DNA of 64,000 nucleotides from Deltaproteobacteria bacterium ADurb.Bin207 (lineage in GTDB: Bacteria; Myxococcota_A; Polyangia; Polyangiales; Polyangiaceae). Of the stretch, positions 8,491-17,537 are shown piece after piece; within the stretch, counting starts at the first letter, position 1; every line of letters begins with the position of its first letter. A program made the translations under genes and the position numbers. The notes under the pieces were generated by a model. The model was not told where the DNA came from, searched no databases, and saw only the letters and a list, made by a program, of their open reading frames with translations. The stretch spans positions 1-64,000 of the forward strand of contig MWCO01000010.1 of NCBI GenBank assembly GCA_002070115.1, given 5' to 3'.

Positions 8491-9168
8491 ATGGCCTCAC
8501 CTGCCCAGCACCGCCCGCACCTACGGCTTCTTCCAGCGGAACCGGAAGAAAGCCCCCGGTCGCGGGAGCAAACGCCCGTTTCCCGTTCTTTGCGTTCCTA
8601 TGCGGACCTGCAAGACGCCGAACTGGTTGCTCTGGGAATTCAGGGCAATCGGCAAGCCCTCGAGTGGCTGTATCGTCGTCATGCGGCGTTTGCCATCCAT
8701 CTGGCTATTCGGATCGAAGGATCGGCCAGAGAGGCCGACGATATCGTTCATGACTCTTTTGTCAGAGCTTTCGAAAGGTTACGGGAGATTCGAGATCCGG
8801 GTGCCTTTCGAAGCTGGCTCGGTTCGATTGTGGTACGAGAGGTGCGCACCCATATGCGCCGTGCGCGTTTGATGCGTGCCATTGGGCTTATTCGTGCCGG
8901 AGACCCCATCGATTTGGATGCGATTGCGAGTCCCGATGCCTCACCCTCCACACGTGCGCAAATTGCTCAGCTTTACGCTCTGCTTCAAACTTTGCCGGTC
9001 GACGACCGCATCGCCTGGATCCTTCGCTCGGTCGAAGGCCACGATCACGATACCATCGTGCGGATGACATCCTGTTCCTTGGCCACGGTCAAACGGCGGA
9101 TAGATCGTGCTCAAAGCTATCTTGACGAGCATTTCGTCGATTCCCAAGCGTCGGAGAATTTGGAATGA
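8491..9168 (+). CDS. ECF-type RNA polymerase sigma factor
   Basis: 225 residues. Region 2 covers ALEWLYRRHAAFAIHLAIRI, EADDIVHDSFVRAFERLREI and FRSWLGSIVVREVRTHMRR; region 4 ends in the helix-turn-helix TIVRMTSCSLATVKRRIDRA. There is a basic/proline-rich N-terminal tail of about 40 residues before region 2. It directs RNA polymerase to a specific promoter set, probably in response to an envelope signal. AAGGA lies about 7 bases before the ATG. The last codons overlap the FecR-like gene start (ATGA at 9165-9168), so sigma factor and anti-sigma factor are co-translated. No TonB receptor follows, unlike classical FecI/FecR systems. Confidence 0.9.
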   Translation: MASPAQHRPHLRLLPAEPEESPRSREQTPVSRSLRSYADLQDAELVALGIQGNRQALEWLYRRHAAFAIHLAIRIEGSAREADDIVHDSFVRAFERLREIRDPGAFRSWLGSIVVREVRTHMRRARLMRAIGLIRAGDPIDLDAIASPDASPSTRAQIAQLYALLQTLPVDDRIAWILRSVEGHDHDTIVRMTSCSLATVKRRIDRAQSYLDEHFVDSQASENLE

Positions 9169-10439
9169 AACAGCGAGGACCTTGTCCAATTTCTCGTTGC
9201 GACCTGCGTGACCATGCAACCCAAGAGCGCATCGACCGCATTTGGGAGCGTATCGAAGCGGATTTGCCCATGGTGGAGTCGGCTGCGCCTGCCCCTTCTC
9301 GTTGGATTATCGGTGGAATTGCCGCTGTAGCCGCTTCGCTTACGGCGGGGCTGCTGCTCGGCAAGCTCATTTGGGACCAACCGGCTGCCGCGATCGAGAT
9401 GTTGGATCCGCCCGCTGTCGCTTCCACACCGCGGGAGTCGTCTTATGAGGTTTTGGCCGCGGCTACTCGTGGACAGACCTACGCGTTACCGGGTGGTGGG
9501 CAAGCGGTGTTGTCTCCAGGCTCCATCCTTGAGCTGCTTCGTCAGCGCAGCGATGGTGTTGAACTACGGCTTGTTCAAGGGGACGTGACCATCGATGCGG
9601 CGGGAGTTCCCCCGGAAAGAACGTTTGCGGTGTTTGCAGGCGAGTCGCTGCTGTCCACCCAGGGGGGAGGACGGGTGCTCGTGCGTCGCGACGACCACGG
9701 TTTCGAAGTGCAGGTTTCGCAAGGGGATGCGCGGCTTCAATCACCGCAGGGCGAGCGTAAGCTTGTGCAAGGAGAACAAGTCCGAACGGCTTGGATGCAT
9801 ACGCCTCGGCCTGTAGCTCGTCATCTTTCCTCACCCCTGCATTCCGCGCGAGTCATGCCGACACCAACGCCTGTTGCCTTGCAGGAATCGGCTCCTCCGG
9901 TGTCCAACGTGCCGGATTGGTTGTCTCGCGGTCGAGCTGGTGACAGTGAGGAAGCGCTTCGATTGCTTCGAGCACAGCCAGGAGGCATCGACGGAGCGAT
10001 CATGGCGGCTTCCGACGCGGATTCTCTTTGGGAAATCCATGATATCGCCATCCGGCAGGATCCCGCCGCGGCTTGTCGTGCGTTGATTCGAGTCGCCGAG
10101 GCTTTTCCTGGGGATGCGTCCGCACAACTTGCCGCTTTCAAACTAGGCAATTATTATCGTCGCGCTGGACAGCACGAGCTTGCCAGCAAGTGGTTTGCCC
10201 TGGCGGCCCAAAGCCCCGAGGGAGTGCTTGCGGAGGATGCGCTTTGCAAGCAATTCCGTACCGCACCAAACGAAACGCAAGCACTGCGCTTTGCGCAGGA
10301 GTATTTGGTCAAGTACCCGGATGGCCGATGTAAAGAAGAAGCGGAACGACTTATCGCTGGAGAGGCATCCGACGACACCGGTGAGTCCTCTACGGAGGCG
10401 ACGGACAATACGAAACCTGCTCAAGAGCCTTCCGATTAG
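9165..10439 (+). CDS. FecR-domain transmembrane anti-sigma protein with TPR-like C-terminus
   Basis: 424 residues. A cytoplasmic N-terminus of about 45 residues is followed by a membrane span (WIIGGIAAVAASLTAGLLLG). The periplasmic FecR domain includes EVLAAATRGQTYALPGGGQA, LSPGSILELL, ELRLVQGDVTIDA, FAVFAGESLLSTQGGGRVLV and DARLQSPQGERKLVQGEQV. The last 150 residues contain helical tetratricopeptide-like repeats (AAFKLGNYYRRAGQHELASK, then FAQEYLVKYPDGRCKEEAER). The overlap with the ECF sigma gene identifies it as that factor's regulator: it should hold the sigma factor at the membrane until a periplasmic signal arrives. The TPR extension is a likely partner-binding module (inference). Confidence 0.85.
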   Translation: MKQRGPCPISRCDLRDHATQERIDRIWERIEADLPMVESAAPAPSRWIIGGIAAVAASLTAGLLLGKLIWDQPAAAIEMLDPPAVASTPRESSYEVLAAATRGQTYALPGGGQAVLSPGSILELLRQRSDGVELRLVQGDVTIDAAGVPPERTFAVFAGESLLSTQGGGRVLVRRDDHGFEVQVSQGDARLQSPQGERKLVQGEQVRTAWMHTPRPVARHLSSPLHSARVMPTPTPVALQESAPPVSNVPDWLSRGRAGDSEEALRLLRAQPGGIDGAIMAASDADSLWEIHDIAIRQDPAAACRALIRVAEAFPGDASAQLAAFKLGNYYRRAGQHELASKWFALAAQSPEGVLAEDALCKQFRTAPNETQALRFAQEYLVKYPDGRCKEEAERLIAGEASDDTGESSTEATDNTKPAQEPSD

Positions 10440-11418
10440 TTTTTGTTTCGTATCGTGGGTTTCGACCCATGCCATCGCGCAGCAGCCAACGACTACCGAA
10501 CCGAGACACTCTTCGTTTCTCGAAGTACGTCTTGCCCTGTCCGAATCCGCATCGGCCCAGCTCGCGCAGCGTCGGTTGAGACGTTATTTGTCGATTGAAT
10601 TAGAGGAAGCGGGGCATCTGGCGGCCCAAGGACAAGGACCGCTCAGTGACCATGTGGCCTATGTGTGGATAGACTTTCCGGACGCGGGCAACGTGACGAT
10701 TCAGACACGCGTTGGGCGGGGAGCTGTGGCCACGCGGACGTTTGCCTTGCGGGAAGGGTTACGGCCCGACGTAACCGCGCGGCTCGTGGCGATAGCCACC
10801 TCGGAAATGATTCGTTCGCAAGCTCGTCCCACGCGAATTCGAAAACCCAAAGAACCTAAACCCCTGTCTCCCGAGCAAGTCGAGCTAGCCACTCGCCAGC
10901 ATCCTGCTTTGTTATTTACCGGCAAAGGACAGGTCGTTTGGTTGCCGTCGGTGGCGGGAACGGTCGGTGGGTCAGGGATGGAAACGGCTTTCCGTTTGGG
11001 TTTGTGGAAGCCTTTTCTGTCGGGCTCGTGGCTCGTGGGTGATTCGAAAGGCGGACCTACGCGTTGGGTCGAGGCGGGATTGGGCGCGGACCGCTCGTTT
11101 TTTGCTTCTCCGAAGCTGCGCTGGGAGCTTGGACTGGGAGCTTATGGTGCCACGGTTCACTTCCGAGATGGTTATTTCGCGGATGGAGGACGGGACACCT
11201 GGGCTGCTCGAGTTTCGGGCCGATTCGGTGCGGAGCGTGTGTTGACCGGGTCGACATGGCTAGGCATCGCTTTCGAGCCTGCCATGTTGTTGCGTTCCGC
11301 AGCATTTCAGGCATCGGGGACCACCGGCCACATCGATGGTTTTTCCCTCGGTTTAGGTGTTTTTCTGCAAACGGAGCGCAGGTTGGGACCGGATATCATG
11401 ACGTCGGTCCATCGTTGA
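10381..11418 (+). CDS. Exported protein of the ECF/FecR operon, beta-rich C-terminus
   Basis: About 345 residues if the GTG at 10381 is used, which gives a basic N-terminus, a hydrophobic core (SLPISFCFVSWVSTHA) and an AIA-QQ signal-peptidase site. An in-frame ATG exists at 10321. Either choice overlaps the FecR gene, and no ribosome binding site settles it. The N-terminal half (EVRLALSESASAQLAQRRLR, HVAYVWIDFPDAGNVTIQTR) recalls exported proteins encoded with FecR-type regulators. The C-terminal half alternates aromatic and small residues (WVEAGLGADRSFFASPKLRW, ELGLGAYGATVHF) as in outer-membrane beta strands. It may be the sensor or target of the sigma system. Its 3' end overlaps tcdA on the other strand by 23 bases. 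Confidence 0.7.
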   Translation: MSPLRRRRTIRNLLKSLPISFCFVSWVSTHAIAQQPTTTEPRHSSFLEVRLALSESASAQLAQRRLRRYLSIELEEAGHLAAQGQGPLSDHVAYVWIDFPDAGNVTIQTRVGRGAVATRTFALREGLRPDVTARLVAIATSEMIRSQARPTRIRKPKEPKPLSPEQVELATRQHPALLFTGKGQVVWLPSVAGTVGGSGMETAFRLGLWKPFLSGSWLVGDSKGGPTRWVEAGLGADRSFFASPKLRWELGLGAYGATVHFRDGYFADGGRDTWAARVSGRFGAERVLTGSTWLGIAFEPAMLLRSAAFQASGTTGHIDGFSLGLGVFLQTERRLGPDIMTSVHR

Positions 11419-12148
11419 TCGATGGATCCAGAGCGATGGTTCGAATGACTTCGTAGGCGATGGCGAGTCCCATGGCAGCGGGCACCATGAGCATGGACGG
11501 CTGGATGATTCGCTGTCTTCCACGGAATAGGTCGCGGGACAGAATGGGGGCAGTCGCGGCAATTCGCGGCGGTTCCAACGAATACACGGCGGTGATGCCG
11601 TCAAGGGTGCCGCGTCTACGAAGCAGCTTGCGAACGCGAGCCGCCAAAGGATCGCCAACCGTCTGATCGAGCGGCGCGACCCGTATTTGCGTCGGATCCA
11701 GCCGTCCACCTGCCCCAAGTGCGGAAATCACGGGAATTCCAAGGGATTTGCAACGAGACAGCAATTCGACTTTCGGCCCCATGGCGTCAATCGCATCCAC
11801 GACGCAATGGGTAGGGGGCTCCAGCAGGTCATTGGCGGTATCTTGCGCGAAAAACGTGCAGAATGCTTCTACTTGCAGGGTTGGGTCGATATCGAGCACG
11901 CGTTGTTTCATGACCTGCGCTTTGGGTAACCCCACGGTCGAATGCAGTGCGTGAAGCTGGCGGTTGCAGTTGGATTCGTGGATGGTGTCATGATCGACGA
12001 GGCGCAGGTGTCCCAATCCGCTTCGGGCAAGGGCTTCGACACAGCTCGAACCAACACCGCCCAAGCCGAAAACGGTTACACAAGCCGCGCGAAGTCTGCT
12101 CAATGCTTCCTTACCCAAAAGCCGTTCCGTGCGATCGTGTTGCGTCAT
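11396..12148 (-). CDS. tcdA: tRNA threonylcarbamoyladenosine dehydratase (ThiF/MoeB fold)
   Basis: 250 residues from the ATG at 12148. An E1-like adenylation domain is clear: RTERLLGKEALSRLRAACV, the nucleotide loop VFGLGGVGSSCVEALARSG, then LVDHDTIHESNCNRQLHAL and VDAIDAMGPKVELLSRC. The order and length match TcdA (CsdL/YgdL), which cyclises t6A37 to ct6A in tRNAs decoding ANN codons. The start overlaps the end of tatD by 4 bases (12145-12148), so the two are translationally coupled. The long upstream extension of the frame is only the antisense of tatD and is not coding. Confidence 0.9.
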   Translation of the reverse strand: MTQHDRTERLLGKEALSRLRAACVTVFGLGGVGSSCVEALARSGLGHLRLVDHDTIHESNCNRQLHALHSTVGLPKAQVMKQRVLDIDPTLQVEAFCTFFAQDTANDLLEPPTHCVVDAIDAMGPKVELLSRCKSLGIPVISALGAGGRLDPTQIRVAPLDQTVGDPLAARVRKLLRRRGTLDGITAVYSLEPPRIAATAPILSRDLFRGRQRIIQPSMLMVPAAMGLAIAYEVIRTIALDPSINDGPTS

Positions 12149-12894
12149 GAAAAGCTGATTCCAAACAAACGAGACGCGTTCTCGTCCGTCGCGGCTTCGA
12201 TGGTTTCGGCGGGTTGCTGTCGCAGGGTAGCGAGAGCGTCGCGAACGATCACCAGGTGAGCGGGACGAACATGGGGAGGCTCCACACCGTCCATGCCGAT
12301 AGCAGGAGCGTCGGTTTCCAACAGGATTCGGTCGAGAGGAATCGAACGGGCGCAGTGACGCACGCGTTGGGCGCGGCTTCGCGTGACGGATCCACCGACG
12401 CCGATATACATTCCAAGATCTAAAAAACGTCGGGCTTGCTCGTAGGATCCTGAAAAAGCGTGCAACGCTCCTTGAACTCCGGGGTGGTTTCGAAGCACCG
12501 AATACAGCAGGTCGACGGCCTTTCTGCTGTGGAGCGTGACCGGAAGACCAAGGCGAACCGCGATCTGCAGTTGCGCTTCGAGCACCTGGATTTGGCGTTC
12601 GACGGGATGGCATGGCGGGTCTCCCCACAGGTCCAATCCGGCTTCGCCGACTGCCGTGGGGTGATGAGTCTCGATGAGTTGCAAGACGTTTTCGAGATCT
12701 TGCGTGGCGAACCAGGGATGAAGTCCAAGGGCAAAAGGCAGCGAGGGGTGTCGTTCATGCAACGCGCACGTGAGTTGATTGGACGGCTCGTGGTATCCGC
12801 ACGTGAGCATGCTCATGACCCCACCATGGCGAGCGTCTTTCAACGCTTGATCAGGTTCTTCGAGGTCCGTGAGGTGACAATGGGAGTCGAACAT
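12145..12894 (-). CDS. tatD: TatD-family metal-dependent hydrolase/DNase
   Basis: 249 residues, normal for the family. Metal and signature motifs: MFDSHCHLTD (His5, His7), AVGEAGLDLW (Glu ligand), LPVTLHSRKA, LHAFSGSYEQARRFLDLG and ILLETDAPAIG (Asp ligand). TatD proteins are TIM-barrel 3'-5' exonucleases or D-aminoacyl-tRNA-deacylase-like enzymes linked to DNA quality control. The gene is coupled to tcdA downstream. The region between it and the large lipoprotein gene (117 bases) is short, and I see no terminator in it. Confidence 0.92.
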   Translation of the reverse strand: MFDSHCHLTDLEEPDQALKDARHGGVMSMLTCGYHEPSNQLTCALHERHPSLPFALGLHPWFATQDLENVLQLIETHHPTAVGEAGLDLWGDPPCHPVERQIQVLEAQLQIAVRLGLPVTLHSRKAVDLLYSVLRNHPGVQGALHAFSGSYEQARRFLDLGMYIGVGGSVTRSRAQRVRHCARSIPLDRILLETDAPAIGMDGVEPPHVRPAHLVIVRDALATLRQQPAETIEAATDENASRLFGISFS

Positions 12895-13011
12895 GAGCTA
12901 AATACCTTTTAATTACAACATGTTATCCCATTCGCGAAAATGGCGAACGAGCGTGGATGGGCCGGGGGGCGCGCAGGACCACGAAGCATGAATGCATCTT
13001 GTCGTGGCATG

Positions 13012-15492
13012 TCAGGGGCCGACGGTCGGAGGGTCCTGTCCGGAAACGGATTGTACGAGAAATCGGGTCACGTCCTGCCGAGCGGCTTGGTTTCGGAAAG
13101 CCACGAAGTGACCGTCGTAATCATCGACTCCGTAGCGACGGGTCAGGATAGTCACCGCGGCCCCTTCTACCGAGGCATTGCCCGCATTTCCGGTAACGAG
13201 ACCCACGCCTGCCAATTCGTTGTCATCATTGGGATTAGCGACGACCGTGGAGGGGTCGTCGGCCACGCGGCCGAACCTTGCGGCGATGAGGTAGGTGAGT
13301 TGGGTTTTCCCTGGGCTAAACGTATCCCGTTGACCGAAGGGTTGAAAAACATGGCGGGCGGTTTGGGGAAGGGGCGGCGTGATGGACATTTGTTTTGCGT
13401 GGGCGAGTGGATCGGCGGGGTCGATCCAGGCTTGAAGAAGGCTGAGGGCTGGATGCAAGGAGCCTCCGGGAAGTTGGAAGCTTTCGTCCACGTCCCCGAG
13501 GACGAAGGGCAGGGCTGCGGCGATGTTGACGGGACTTGTTTTGCTGAGCAATGACTCCAACAGGCTTGCGCCATGGCCTGACAGAACGACGCCCTTGATA
13601 CCCGTGGAATATGGGATTCCGAGGGCACCCTGGGTAGCTCCTTGGGAGTGGCCCCAGAAGGAGAACCGGTTTGGATCGAAGTGCAGGGCGGAACCGGTGG
13701 GAGAAGAGGGGGCATCGATGGAGAGCATGGATACAAAACGGAGCAAGGAGAGCTGGTCGGCCGCGCCCTGCATTGCGTTGTATTTGGCTGCAAAGGGATT
13801 GGCGAAGTTGAAAAACAGATTCTCGGGGCTTTCGGTGGACTCACCACGGCGAGGACCGTGTTGTACCTGATCGATCCCGATGACCGCGATTCCCTCGTTG
13901 GCCATGGTCTCGGCGATTCCGAGGGAAACGTGGGATCGGAAGCTTCCTCCCGTGCCATGGGAGAAAACGACGAGGGGCCAGCCTTTTTCGGGCGCCTGTA
14001 TCCCTTTAGGGATAGTCAGCGACAGGCAGACTTTCTCCTGTCTCGCGATGGTGAAGGTGGAGCCGGTAATTTCGAATTGCCCGCCTTGTTCGAGATACGG
14101 AGCGGCACCGTGTTGGAAAATGGGTAAACTCACCAGGGCGTGGAGTTCATCGAACTTGGCGTTGGGTTGACCACAAGCCCGATCTTCCGAGGCTTGAGGA
14201 CAAGGAGAAGGAGCGTTGCCGCAACGAACCCACGACGATGCGGTGGGAGCTGGCGCGGCGTCCACGGAACGGGCCATGGTTTCCGCGGCGTCACGCACGG
14301 GTCCGACGGTAAACACCGCGGCGTTGAGCAGCGTGCTTTTGTCGAGCCCCTTATCCGCGAGGTAGTCGCGAAAAACCTTGTAATGGCTGTGAGGTTGAAT
14401 GAGGGCTTGCTCGACGGGAACCGAGTCTTCGAGCATGGCGGAGAAGTCCGGGGAGCGTTTGACGAAGTTGCCGTCGGGCCTTTTTATCGATGAGGAAAGG
14501 ATGACAGCATACGTGATGCCTGGTTGCAGAGGTTCGCCAAGGGGTGGTCGAAGGGCCAGCCAATTAGGGCATAGGTACTTGGTCCTCATGCCATTGGCGA
14601 GGGAAAACCAACCGAGGGTATAGCCATAATGGGGGGAGGTTGGTGTGATGTCGACCCATTGAACGGCACCTGGATTGACACCGTTATCGATCGAGTTCCA
14701 ATCCACGCTGTTGGAGAATCGAAACACGACCGTGGGATAAATGCCAAATCCGACATTTTCCTTTTCGATGGCGCGAAGGTAGGGCTCCAACGGGTCGAAA
14801 CCGAGCAGGGAAGCGCCTGGCGTTGGGTGTCCCGTCAGGTCTGGATGACCATCGCGAGTACGAATATCGTTGGGAAAAGGAATCCGATAAAAGTCACCGT
14901 TTCCGGATAGTCGGGGGACTTCGAAGTAGGCTACGGCGGGCTGGCTAAGGTCATCGCTACACGTTTCTCCGGCCCAAGAAGGCATACCGAAGGAAGGGGC
15001 TCCTGGAGGCGTTTTCGCGCAGACGTCATGAACACAGGCTAGTCCACCAAAACAGTCCGCGCTGCTCACGCAAGGTTGCCCCACGTCGTGATCGCCTTGC
15101 TCGATGCAAACCAAAGCAAAGTTTTTGAATCCGCACTTCAACCCATCCCTGCAATCCCCATCGGATGTGCAAGCCTCTCCAAGCTGGCCGCTTCCAGCGG
15201 TCGCACATCGACCGTGGGCGGTGCAATACAGCCCTTCCTGGCACTCGGCGCTAATCACACAAGGACCGTTTTCGGGTTGACTCTTCCCAGGCGCACATTG
15301 CCCATGGACGCACTCCAATCCGGTTCGGCATCGGTTTTGCTCATCGCAGGGTTGACCGACTCCGCTTTGTGAACCCTGGGGCGGGGTTATGTCACCAGAC
15401 TCGCTTTGGGTGACGGGGCTACCGGAAGAGCAGCTCGCCAACGATGACCAGCAGAGCGCGGAGATGAATACAAAGGAGGCCCGACGCAGCAT
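13012..15492 (-). CDS. Large Cys-rich lipoprotein with alpha/beta-hydrolase domain
   Basis: 826 residues. AAGGGG precedes the ATG. The N-terminus MLRRASFVFISALCWSSLAS then Cys is a lipoprotein signal. Residues about 45-180 hold Dickkopf-like disulfide units (VGQPCDEQNRCRTGLECVHG, NGPCVISAECQEGLYC, LGEACTSDGDCRDGLKCGF, VGQPCVSSADCFGGLACVHD). A beta-rich middle part follows, then a hydrolase fold: WPLVVFSHGTGGSF (oxyanion region), nucleophile elbow FSFWGHSQGATQG and a late histidine in DDYDGHFVAFRN. The architecture matches surface lipases/esterases of myxobacteria. It is probably outer-membrane anchored or released; the substrate is unknown. Confidence 0.85.
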   Translation of the reverse strand: MLRRASFVFISALCWSSLASCSSGSPVTQSESGDITPPQGSQSGVGQPCDEQNRCRTGLECVHGQCAPGKSQPENGPCVISAECQEGLYCTAHGRCATAGSGQLGEACTSDGDCRDGLKCGFKNFALVCIEQGDHDVGQPCVSSADCFGGLACVHDVCAKTPPGAPSFGMPSWAGETCSDDLSQPAVAYFEVPRLSGNGDFYRIPFPNDIRTRDGHPDLTGHPTPGASLLGFDPLEPYLRAIEKENVGFGIYPTVVFRFSNSVDWNSIDNGVNPGAVQWVDITPTSPHYGYTLGWFSLANGMRTKYLCPNWLALRPPLGEPLQPGITYAVILSSSIKRPDGNFVKRSPDFSAMLEDSVPVEQALIQPHSHYKVFRDYLADKGLDKSTLLNAAVFTVGPVRDAAETMARSVDAAPAPTASSWVRCGNAPSPCPQASEDRACGQPNAKFDELHALVSLPIFQHGAAPYLEQGGQFEITGSTFTIARQEKVCLSLTIPKGIQAPEKGWPLVVFSHGTGGSFRSHVSLGIAETMANEGIAVIGIDQVQHGPRRGESTESPENLFFNFANPFAAKYNAMQGAADQLSLLRFVSMLSIDAPSSPTGSALHFDPNRFSFWGHSQGATQGALGIPYSTGIKGVVLSGHGASLLESLLSKTSPVNIAAALPFVLGDVDESFQLPGGSLHPALSLLQAWIDPADPLAHAKQMSITPPLPQTARHVFQPFGQRDTFSPGKTQLTYLIAARFGRVADDPSTVVANPNDDNELAGVGLVTGNAGNASVEGAAVTILTRRYGVDDYDGHFVAFRNQAARQDVTRFLVQSVSGQDPPTVGP

Positions 15493-15604
15493 TACCCCTT
15501 AGGATTCAGCAAGTCATAACGCGATGCAAGCCACGGCAAGGAAAGAAGAAGAATACGGGAAGGAAAAGTCTGATGGGTTGCGCGACCGTCCTTGGGACGA
15601 GCCA

Positions 15605-16858
15605 TTATTTAGGGGGATCGGAGGAAGGCGATGGCCGATAAGGGGAAGGAAACTCCCCGCTGAATAGCAGCTTTCGAGCGTTGGTCACATACAACTTTCG
15701 GAGCACGTCGAGCGGAAGACCAATGGCATCCACCTTCCATTTGCCCTGGCTTGGCGTGGGATGATCGATTTGGGGCATGGAGGTTTCGAAGTACCGCCAA
15801 TGCCTCTCGTAAAACTCTCTGGCGTCCGCCACGGTCGGCTCGCGATCGGACACGGAGCCAAGTTGCATCCCTCCGGTGGGACCTGCGATGAAGTCCGAAC
15901 CAAACAAAATGCGGTCTTGGTGCTTGATGAACAATGCACGCACTTTTGCGGCGGGATGCCGTCCGATTTCGGGAACCCGCGCCGATGTATCGACGAAAAC
16001 ATTGGGGCAAGCATCGAGCAAGCGGTCCACGTAGTCGATGTTTTCAGGATAGTTGCCGAAATGAATGAGGAGAAAAACCGTATGGGGATGCCGTCGAAGC
16101 ACACGGTCCTGGGCAGCGATGAGTTCGGCATGGCGCGGGTAATCGCCACCGTAAAAGCTCCAGTCCGGCGCGAGTTTGAGTTCGTCGTAGCGCTCATTAT
16201 CAGGGGTGACCGGGTCGAAGAACGCCACGGGATCGCCGATATGCCACGCAACGATCAGCCCGAGTTTGCCGCAGGCGTCGAAAATCGGAGCAAGCAGAGG
16301 GGCGTCTGCGGCGATCAGTCTGCCTTGGCTATCGCGCACGGCCAGTCCCAAGGCCTTGAAAATCTTGATGCCCACGATCCCATCACGTTTTGCCTGTTCG
16401 AGGAGCGCGACTTGCTGGTCGATGAAGTCGGGCTGATTGACACCGCGCCAGTCAATGTTGGCAAATGCCCGCATTCGTCCTCGAAGGGCCTGCGACAGGG
16501 CGAGGGTAGCCTTATATTTCGGCGAGCCGACAAAGCCAGCGCTTTTGACGACAAACGGGCCGATTCCGACTTGTTCGAAAACCTCCAACGCTCGCGTGAT
16601 GCCTTGCTCGGTGGGAACGATATGGACATGGGAATCGATGATGGGTTCGTTCTCGGGCCAAACCCGCCAAGATTGTGCCGACGAACTGGCGGAAGAACTG
16701 GGAGCCGAATCCGCTTGCAGGCTTGGGGTTGGTTTTCGTTGGCAGGAAAACAAAAAAGCTAAAATCAAACAAGTACTTAGGACAATAATTCCCGCCAAGG
16801 CCGTACGTCGCCAACGCTCCACTTTCGTTGCATTTGCTCGTTGTTCTCGAACCACCAT
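15605..16858 (-). CDS. Amidohydrolase-2 family metal-dependent hydrolase, membrane-anchored
   Basis: 417 residues. One N-terminal hydrophobic segment (TALAGIIVLSTCLILAFLFS then Cys-Gln) is a possible lipoprotein signal or signal anchor, followed by a Ser-rich linker. The catalytic TIM barrel starts with PIIDSHVHIVPTE (HxH metal ligands), then GIVGIKIFKALGL, LIVAWHIGDPVAFFDP, TVFLLIHFGNYPENI, NVFVDTSARVPEIG and DRILFGSDFIAGP (Asp ligand). These are hallmarks of the amidohydrolase-2 group (decarboxylases, lactonases, hydrolases). The C-terminus carries KLYVTNARKLLF, the usual last helix. An envelope location is unusual for this mostly cytoplasmic family. Confidence 0.85.
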   Translation of the reverse strand: MVVREQRANATKVERWRRTALAGIIVLSTCLILAFLFSCQRKPTPSLQADSAPSSSASSSAQSWRVWPENEPIIDSHVHIVPTEQGITRALEVFEQVGIGPFVVKSAGFVGSPKYKATLALSQALRGRMRAFANIDWRGVNQPDFIDQQVALLEQAKRDGIVGIKIFKALGLAVRDSQGRLIAADAPLLAPIFDACGKLGLIVAWHIGDPVAFFDPVTPDNERYDELKLAPDWSFYGGDYPRHAELIAAQDRVLRRHPHTVFLLIHFGNYPENIDYVDRLLDACPNVFVDTSARVPEIGRHPAAKVRALFIKHQDRILFGSDFIAGPTGGMQLGSVSDREPTVADAREFYERHWRYFETSMPQIDHPTPSQGKWKVDAIGLPLDVLRKLYVTNARKLLFSGEFPSPYRPSPSSDPPK

Positions 16859-17537
16859 CTCGTGCCCTTCATCTTGCCTTGCGCTTCACCGTCATGAAAG
16901 CATTGGCCCGACGATGCAAGCGTTGCGTCGAACGCGCAAAACCATCGTAGCACGCGCTCCGACCGCCTCGCCTGCCCTTTGGCCCACCTCGATGGCATCC
17001 GAAAACCTCAACCTCCACACCAGGCGTTGAGGAACGTCGTAACGGCTTTGATGGAGCAATCGCTGGGAAAGCCGGGGAATGCGAGAGAGCGACGAACGAT
17101 AGCCGCCGGATGGGTGTGAATAACGAGATTCGGTGTATGGCTCGGGGGCGTCCTCATAACGCCGGAGGAAGCGCTGGGCATGCGTGCCAGGCATCTTCAA
17201 TATCACGAAAATTCAAGGCATAACGATGGTGTCATGGTCTTTGGCGCAAAGGCGGGCGGTGGGATACGCAGCGAGGGGTGTTGTGTTATCAAGTTGGGCG
17301 TTGGATTGGCAGCGGGAATCCCGGGGCTCCTTGGACGGTTAAAACGCTTGTGTCGATAGGATGGGGCGAGGGGGACTGGGGAGATGGAGGCGATACGCAT
17401 GCTTGATCCGCGGAAGGAGTCAGGTAAGCTCGGGGCCGTTATCTTCCGGCAGCTTCTTCAACCGGCTTTGGCATGCGATTTTCCGTGTCCTTGGCGCATC
17501 GAATTCCGGTCGTGTGCAAGCAAGGAGTCATCTCATC
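16859..17537. other. Long intergenic region upstream of sucA
   Basis: 679 bases between the divergent amidohydrolase and sucA. The longest frames here (for example minus 16892-17206, 104 codons) have arginine/serine-rich translations with no recognisable domain and no good ribosome binding site, so no gene is called. The promoters of both flanking genes should lie here. The last part (17522-17527, AAGGAG) is the ribosome binding site of sucA. I did not find a convincing sigma-70 promoter by eye. Confidence 0.45.

Noticed and set aside
7943-8872. 309-codon plus-strand frame
   Set aside because: It runs antisense through the small lipoprotein and out of frame through the ECF sigma gene, with a low-complexity Gly/Arg/Ser translation.
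12149-12628. N-terminal extension of the tcdA frame
   Set aside because: It is antisense to tatD in another frame and Arg-rich; the true start overlaps the tatD stop.
16892-17206. 104-codon minus-strand frame upstream of sucA
   Set aside because: Arg/Ser-rich composition, no domain, no ribosome binding site; probably chance in non-coding DNA.
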